A stretch of 18,322 bases of DNA from Miniphocaeibacter sp012841535 (lineage in GTDB: Bacteria; Bacillota; Clostridia; Tissierellales; Peptoniphilaceae). Both the position numbers and the translations under genes were made by a program. Below, piece after piece: positions 14,493 to 18,322 of this stretch. Under the pieces are notes generated by a model. That model made no database searches. It worked only from the letters and a program-made list of their open reading frames with translations, and was not told the origin of the DNA. The number at the start of each line of letters is the position of its first letter. Position 1 is the stretch's first letter. The stretch lies in assembly GCF_049274025.1 (NCBI RefSeq), contig NZ_JBASRV010000034.1; one strand, written 5' to 3'.

Positions 14493-15380
14493 TTATTTTT
14501 TCACAACAAGATTTAAAAAATCCTTAACATGCTTTGCTAAATTAACTTTTTTATTCCATACAGCATAAAGAGAACGGAATCTTTCAGGGTAATTAGTTAA
14601 AGGAATAGTTATAATATCACCCTTTTTCTCTAAGGATTCTACTGCAACTTTTGAAATAAATGAAGTTCCCAACCCTAAAGATACAAGTTTTTTTATAATT
14701 TCCTCATCATTAATTGAAATTACAATATTTAATTTGTCTACATTGATATTTTCCGTAGCTAAAAGCCTATCCATATTATTTTTTATACCTGAACCATATT
14801 CTCTAATAATTAAAGGTTCTTTTGCTAATTCAGAAATACTAGGATTTGATTCTTTTAATTTTCTATAATATTCTGTATTAGGACATATGTATACAAATTC
14901 ATCTTCGTAAATTGGATAAAATTCACAATTTTCATTTTCCTTCTTCATACCTACAATTCCAAAATCTACCTGGTAATCTGAAACTTTCTTAATTGTAACT
15001 GCACTATTTGTTTCCTTAACATCTATTAGAATATTAGGATATTTTTTACAATATTCTTTTAGAATATTAGGTAAAATATAAGAACCTGAAATAGTAGATA
15101 CACCAATAGAAATCTTCCTTTGTTTTCTTTCACTAAATCTGTCAATAACTCTATCTCTACGAGAAATTAACTCCTTAGCCTCATCGTACAATTTTTGTCC
15201 GGTGTCCGTTAATTTTAATTCCCTTGTTGAACGTATAAAAAGTGCAGTGTCCAACTCTTCCTCTAATTGTTTCAGCTGTAAACTAACTGTCGGCTGCGAA
15301 ATATTCATTTCCACTGCAGTCAATGAAAAACTCTCATTTTCAACAAGCGAAACAAAAATTTCTAACTGTCGAAATTCCAT
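14493..15380 (-). CDS. LysR family transcriptional regulator
   Basis: 295 residues, the standard LysR length. The N-terminal winged helix-turn-helix is clear (MEFRQLEIFVSLVENESFS, then ISQPTVSLQLKQLEEELDTALFIRS), with a linker helix to about 90 and a two-lobed substrate-binding domain. It resembles the CysL/CysB-like branch, including regulators NCBI names selenium metabolism-associated, but nothing here confirms its effector. AAAGGAG lies 5 nt before the ATG. It lacks the usual divergently transcribed target: the gene upstream is on the same strand and ends in its own terminator, so its targets may be elsewhere. A 12-bp palindrome sits in its promoter. Confidence 0.93.
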   Translation of the reverse strand: MEFRQLEIFVSLVENESFSLTAVEMNISQPTVSLQLKQLEEELDTALFIRSTRELKLTDTGQKLYDEAKELISRRDRVIDRFSERKQRKISIGVSTISGSYILPNILKEYCKKYPNILIDVKETNSAVTIKKVSDYQVDFGIVGMKKENENCEFYPIYEDEFVYICPNTEYYRKLKESNPSISELAKEPLIIREYGSGIKNNMDRLLATENINVDKLNIVISINDEEIIKKLVSLGLGTSFISKVAVESLEKKGDIITIPLTNYPERFRSLYAVWNKKVNLAKHVKDFLNLVVKK

Positions 15381-15415
15381 AATATCTCCTTTTCTCTTTA
15401 AGTTTTATAATTTAT

Positions 15416-15443
15416 ATTATATCATTAAAACGTTTTATGTAAT
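15416..15443 (-). promoter_or_regulatory. lysR promoter with a 12-bp palindrome in the spacer
   Basis: Minus-strand ATTACA (15438-15443), 16-nt spacer and TATAAT (15416-15421). The spacer holds the perfect palindrome TAAAACGTTTTA (15426-15437), a likely operator, probably for autoregulation. Confidence 0.5.
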
Positions 15444-15464
15444 AGATATATTAAATTTTTTAAC

Positions 15465-15499
15465 TAAAAAAATGGCTCAATTATCAGCTTGAGCCATTT
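15465..15499 (-). terminator. Terminator of the LPXTG protein gene
   Basis: A 10-bp stem (15471-15480 with 15489-15498) and an 8-nt loop, followed on the minus strand by TTTTTT. It lies 8 nt past the stop codon. Confidence 0.85.
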
Positions 15500-15506
15500 C
15501 TATATA

Positions 15507-17513
15507 TTAATCATCCTTTTTCTTAAATTGACTTATTCCTCCAAGAACTAAACCTAAACCTATAATTGATATTCCAATAGTTCCTGCCATTCCTGTTTTT
15601 GGTAAATCCTTACCATTTTTCTTCACTGTTGTTTCTTTTGTCGGAACTGAAGAATCTGTTGGTTTTGTTGGCTTAGTAGGTTCTGATGGAATCGTTGGTT
15701 CTGATGGTTTTGTAGGTTTGGTAGGCTCTGATGGCTCTGTTGGTTTAGTTGGTTTTGTTGGCTCTGTTGGTTTTGTTGGCTTAGTAGGTTCTGATGGTTT
15801 TTCATATTCATTTTCAAAAGTTGGCAATTTATCTAAATCCAATTCATTTCCATCTTCATCTATATAAACGACTTCAGATATTAAAGAATTTGTTAATCTA
15901 TCAAAACAAACTCTTACAACAGCCTTATAAATTCTTCCATCATAAGTAATGTTTGCTTTCCCTGTATTTTTTTCCTCCAAGAAAAATTCAAATTCTCCTT
16001 CATGGTCTACAGGAATATCAAAGGAAAAACTACCATCCTTATTATTTGTTACAGTTCCTATAATGTTTCCATCCCTATCTTTAAGGACAAATTCAAATTC
16101 CCCTTCCTCTAAATCTTTTCCTGTCAGATTTTTATTTCCTCCAATTTCAGCCTCTCCAGTTGGTAAATCAAAACCATTTTCAAAAATTAACGGCTTATCT
16201 TTATCGTATATATTCTTTATGTTATTAAAATTTTTTTCCTCTATTCCTTCAATTCCCTCTTTTTCAAAATATGATTCAAGCCTATCCATCGGATTTATAT
16301 ATACCCGCATTTTACCATTTGCAATATCAGCTATTTCTCTCTTAGTGTATGTCTTTAACTCTTTAAATGGATCTAGCTCATTCGGCATAACAACTCTTAC
16401 CTCTGAAAGTACTACTTCTCCGGTTTCTTCATCTTCTTCAAATTTTAAATAATAAATTCTTTCATCATATTTTACTCCCGGAAGTTCTTCCTTGCTAAGT
16501 TTTGGTTCATTGTTTACTTCTATTGTTGGAGATTCCGGATCATCAGGATCTTCTAGTACCTTTCTAGTCGGTTCAAAGGTATCTTCTCCTTTTTCATCTA
16601 AATAAATAAGTCTTCCTTCTACTCCATCAACAATTTCTCTTTCTTGATATCTATTTATTTCTGTAATTTTATAATAAGTAGTTCCCACTGCATTTGGATT
16701 AATGTTAATTTTCCATCCACCTGAACCATCTTTTTCTTCGTAAATTCCATGTATTCCACTTTCAATTACAAGTTCTTTCTCCTGCACAAGTCCTTCTGTA
16801 GTTTCCTCTGGTTCACCGAGTATAGTATTGGTTATTATTCCTTCAATCCAACCAACTATATTACCGGTAGCATTTAATATTCCTTCTTTTATTTCTACAA
16901 AAAAATCGCCATTTTTTATTTTTCTCCATACACCCTTATCTTCGTCTTTTACTATAGTATCTGTACATTTAAATTCTTCTGTAGTCTTCTCTTCACTGCT
17001 TAAAATTTCCTTATCCGGTTCTTCCTTACTTTCTTCAGAAGTATTTTCATCTAAAGAATCCTCTTTCTCGCTTAATTTATTATCGGTTGTTGTTTTTATT
17101 TCTTTATCTTCTGTTTTTTCAGGTGTTTTTTCTTTAGGTTTTTCAGTATTTTCAGGTGTTTCCTCTTCAAGAGTTTCTGTCGGTGTATCTCTTTCTTCCT
17201 TTATTTTCTCTTCTTTTCCTTCGTCACTACTATCTTCTAAATTCAATTCATCTTTTTCTTCTAATACTTTTGAATCTTCAGTAATATTTTCCGTATTTTC
17301 TGTCTCTTTTTCTAATATGCTACTATCTTTATCTGCATCTTCAAATATAGCTTCTCCTGTTTCTTCCGGTAATTGTTCAGCTGTTACTGTTTTTATTGGC
17401 TCTATAGGTGTCGTTTCTTGTTCTTCTGCCGAAGACAAATAAGGTAGAATTGTTGAAGATAATACTAATGTAAATATTAGTGTTAAACTTAGTAATTTCT
17501 TTTTATTTTTCAT
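15507..17513 (-). CDS. LPXTG-anchored surface protein with a pilin-type isopeptide domain
   Basis: 668 residues. A signal peptide lies at 1-29 (KNKKK, a hydrophobic core, then SSA). Residues 30-185 are a very acidic E/T/K/S-rich, probably disordered stalk. Residues 186-435 are beta-rich and unassigned, with GGWKININPNAVGTTYYKITE-like surface-protein features. Residues about 440-570 form an FctA/Spy0128-type pilin isopeptide-linkage domain: FEFVLKDRDGNIIG, then FEFFLEE, then NITYDG, then FENEY, where Asn568 would bond to an early Lys (461 or 466) with a nearby Glu. A T/S-K/E-P repeat stalk (571-625) leads to LPKTG (637-641), a membrane helix and a KKK tail. Sortase would attach it to peptidoglycan. 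AAAGGAG lies 7 nt before the ATG. It could be an adhesin or a basal pilin; no sortase gene is visible. Confidence 0.9.
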   Translation of the reverse strand: MKNKKKLLSLTLIFTLVLSSTILPYLSSAEEQETTPIEPIKTVTAEQLPEETGEAIFEDADKDSSILEKETENTENITEDSKVLEEKDELNLEDSSDEGKEEKIKEERDTPTETLEEETPENTEKPKEKTPEKTEDKEIKTTTDNKLSEKEDSLDENTSEESKEEPDKEILSSEEKTTEEFKCTDTIVKDEDKGVWRKIKNGDFFVEIKEGILNATGNIVGWIEGIITNTILGEPEETTEGLVQEKELVIESGIHGIYEEKDGSGGWKININPNAVGTTYYKITEINRYQEREIVDGVEGRLIYLDEKGEDTFEPTRKVLEDPDDPESPTIEVNNEPKLSKEELPGVKYDERIYYLKFEEDEETGEVVLSEVRVVMPNELDPFKELKTYTKREIADIANGKMRVYINPMDRLESYFEKEGIEGIEEKNFNNIKNIYDKDKPLIFENGFDLPTGEAEIGGNKNLTGKDLEEGEFEFVLKDRDGNIIGTVTNNKDGSFSFDIPVDHEGEFEFFLEEKNTGKANITYDGRIYKAVVRVCFDRLTNSLISEVVYIDEDGNELDLDKLPTFENEYEKPSEPTKPTKPTEPTKPTKPTEPSEPTKPTKPSEPTIPSEPTKPTKPTDSSVPTKETTVKKNGKDLPKTGMAGTIGISIIGLGLVLGGISQFKKKDD
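15639..15803 (-). repeat. Proline-threonine repeat tract in the LPXTG protein
   Basis: About 55 codons built from imperfect 9-bp units encoding PTK/PTE/PSE triplets, so Pro recurs every third residue. This is the wall-spanning stalk just before the sortase motif. The near-identical units make copy-number change by slippage likely. Confidence 0.85.
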
Positions 17514-17531
17514 AATTATCTCCTTTGTTTA

Positions 17532-17588
17532 AAAGTAAAGGTGAAGTATATCTAATCCTTTAATTTTTCTATATTTCACCTTTACTTT
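17532..17588. repeat. Long inverted repeat in the gap upstream of the LPXTG gene
   Basis: Arms 17532-17550 and 17570-17588 pair over 19 bp with one imperfect position (G-U on the plus strand, mismatch on the minus). On the minus strand it is followed by TTTTAAAC and then the ribosome binding site of the LPXTG gene, so it could terminate the upstream pilin-domain gene or act as a leader attenuator. The 11-mer TTTCACCTTTA of the second arm recurs at 17649-17659, so the first arm has two possible partners. Confidence 0.65.
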
Positions 17589-17677
17589 ATAGTTTCTAAT
17601 TATTTCTAAATAATAATCTTTCTTGTGGTTTACAATTTCTTAATGTTGTTTCACCTTTATAATAATCTATTTAACTA

Positions 17678-18322
17678 TTATCTCTTTTCACCTTCTATAG
17701 TCCTAGTTCTGTATATATTAGTAAATACTACTTTTACAGGGCTAGTCGTTTCATTCCCATCTAATTCTACTTTTGCAACTAATTCATTATTATCTTTTAA
17801 TTCTACATTAATCACCAATTCATAAACTGTATCATCATAATTTATTTTTCGATCTCCAGTATTTAATTCTGTAATTTTATAATTATAGATGCCCTCTTCT
17901 TTAAAAATCAGTTTACCAAACTTGGCAATCTCATCTTTTCCATTATAAATATATTCATTTAAGTAATTTGTATTTTTACTACTACCTTTTATATTAAAGA
18001 AAAATTCATAAGGTTTTATTTTTCTTCCTTCCAAGACTTTCTCTACTTCTATTTCAACTTCTGCTGGTTTTGGCTTTGTATAGGTATTGGTAAACTTTAT
18101 GGACTCTACTTTATTTCCATTCATATCGGTATAAGTAATCTTTGTTTCTAATGCATTGGTTTTTTCATTTAAGCTTGCTACTACTTTTACCTTAAATATA
18201 CTTGCATCATAAGTTATACCTACACCACTACCTATTTCTTCTTTTACGGTATATTCATATGTTCCGGCACTTGGAATTTCCACATCGGCAAATAGGAATT
18301 CATCTCCTTTGTTTTTTACCGT
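17678..18322 (-). CDS. Surface protein with pilin isopeptide-linkage domains (5' end outside the window)
   Basis: The frame is open to the window edge, giving 214 visible C-terminal codons; the GTG at 18283 is not a real start because 13 more codons run in frame beyond it. Two FctA/Spy0128-type domains are seen. The first, incomplete at its start, has YEYTVKEE, GITYDAS and FTNTY. The second has EVEKVLEGRK, FFFNI, YNYKITEL, KINYDD and FTNIY. In this family a Lys near the domain start bonds to the Asn of FxNxY, aided by a Glu of YxYxIxE, and all three are present in the second domain. The protein ends 10 residues after FTNIY, in the sequence RTRTIEGEKR, with no LPXTG, membrane helix or basic tail. 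I checked the other two frames past the stop and found no displaced anchor. It may be secreted, linked to another protein, or truncated. Confidence 0.82.
   Translation of the reverse strand, partial: TVKNKGDEFLFADVEIPSAGTYEYTVKEEIGSGVGITYDASIFKVKVVASLNEKTNALETKITYTDMNGNKVESIKFTNTYTKPKPAEVEIEVEKVLEGRKIKPYEFFFNIKGSSKNTNYLNEYIYNGKDEIAKFGKLIFKEEGIYNYKITELNTGDRKINYDDTVYELVINVELKDNNELVAKVELDGNETTSPVKVVFTNIYRTRTIEGEKR

Noticed and set aside
15639..15803. Short repeats considered as a CRISPR or minisatellite
   Set aside because: The units are 9 bp, in frame, without spacers, and encode a standard wall-spanning stalk.
15623..15817. Gln/Asn-rich minus-strand frame resembling a prion-like peptide
   Set aside because: It is an out-of-frame reading of the proline-threonine repeat tract.
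16828..17442. Long Ser/Val-rich plus-strand frame opposite the LPXTG gene
   Set aside because: It is the antisense shadow of the acidic, Glu/Ser-rich stalk; no ribosome binding site or family resemblance.
17600..17677. A frameshifted LPXTG anchor for the partial surface protein
   Set aside because: I read the other two frames past the stop; both close quickly and show no sorting motif or hydrophobic helix.

Overview
The window is AT-rich chromosomal DNA (roughly 30% G+C by eye) from a Gram-positive anaerobe. The evidence is strong AGGAGG-type ribosome binding sites, T-tailed hairpin terminators, a one-domain superoxide reductase, an LPXTG surface protein with a pilin-type isopeptide domain, and a secreted protein with three cell-wall-binding type 2 repeats. 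This mix suits the Tissierellia/Clostridia, for example a Peptoniphilaceae-like anaerobic coccus; the genus is inferred, not shown. I see no rRNA, tRNA, insertion sequence, phage gene or CRISPR array.

Layout. 1-3722 (minus strand): a tight three-gene operon, RlmL/YpsC-type RNA methyltransferase, then PAS-PP2C phosphatase, then glucose-6-phosphate isomerase (pgi), ending in a bidirectional terminator. 3739-4278: a near-perfect PerR-type box and a divergent superoxide reductase gene with its own terminator. 4287-6485 (minus): an MFS exporter, its TetR regulator and three copies of one operator motif. 6488-6877: a small four-helix membrane protein of unknown function. 6929-9852 (minus): an aldehyde dehydrogenase, then upstream of it a PadR/HAAS-DUF4097 operon. 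The dehydrogenase ribosome binding site lies inside the hairpin that ends the PadR operon. 9937-11929 (plus): an ATP-grasp ligase and an alpha/beta-hydrolase in one operon. 11940-13829 (plus): a secreted cell-wall-binding protein. 13949-14485: a membrane-tethered hypothetical protein. 14493-15443 (minus): a LysR regulator. 15465-18322 (minus): a surface-protein locus with an LPXTG protein and, upstream, the end of a second protein built of pilin isopeptide domains that stops without a sortase signal.

How the genes work together. The clearest circuits are TetR controlling itself and the exporter, PadR controlling itself and its HAAS partner, and a probable PerR-family input to the superoxide reductase. 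The two least explained units are the ATP-grasp/hydrolase pair and the anchorless isopeptide-domain protein. No unmistakably new defence or mobile system is present; most of the window is ordinary chromosome with some interesting regulatory architecture.

Gene-free stretches: none exceeds 300 bases. The longest, 9797-9995, 5538-5734, 17514-17677 and 1-167, carry the sites listed below.
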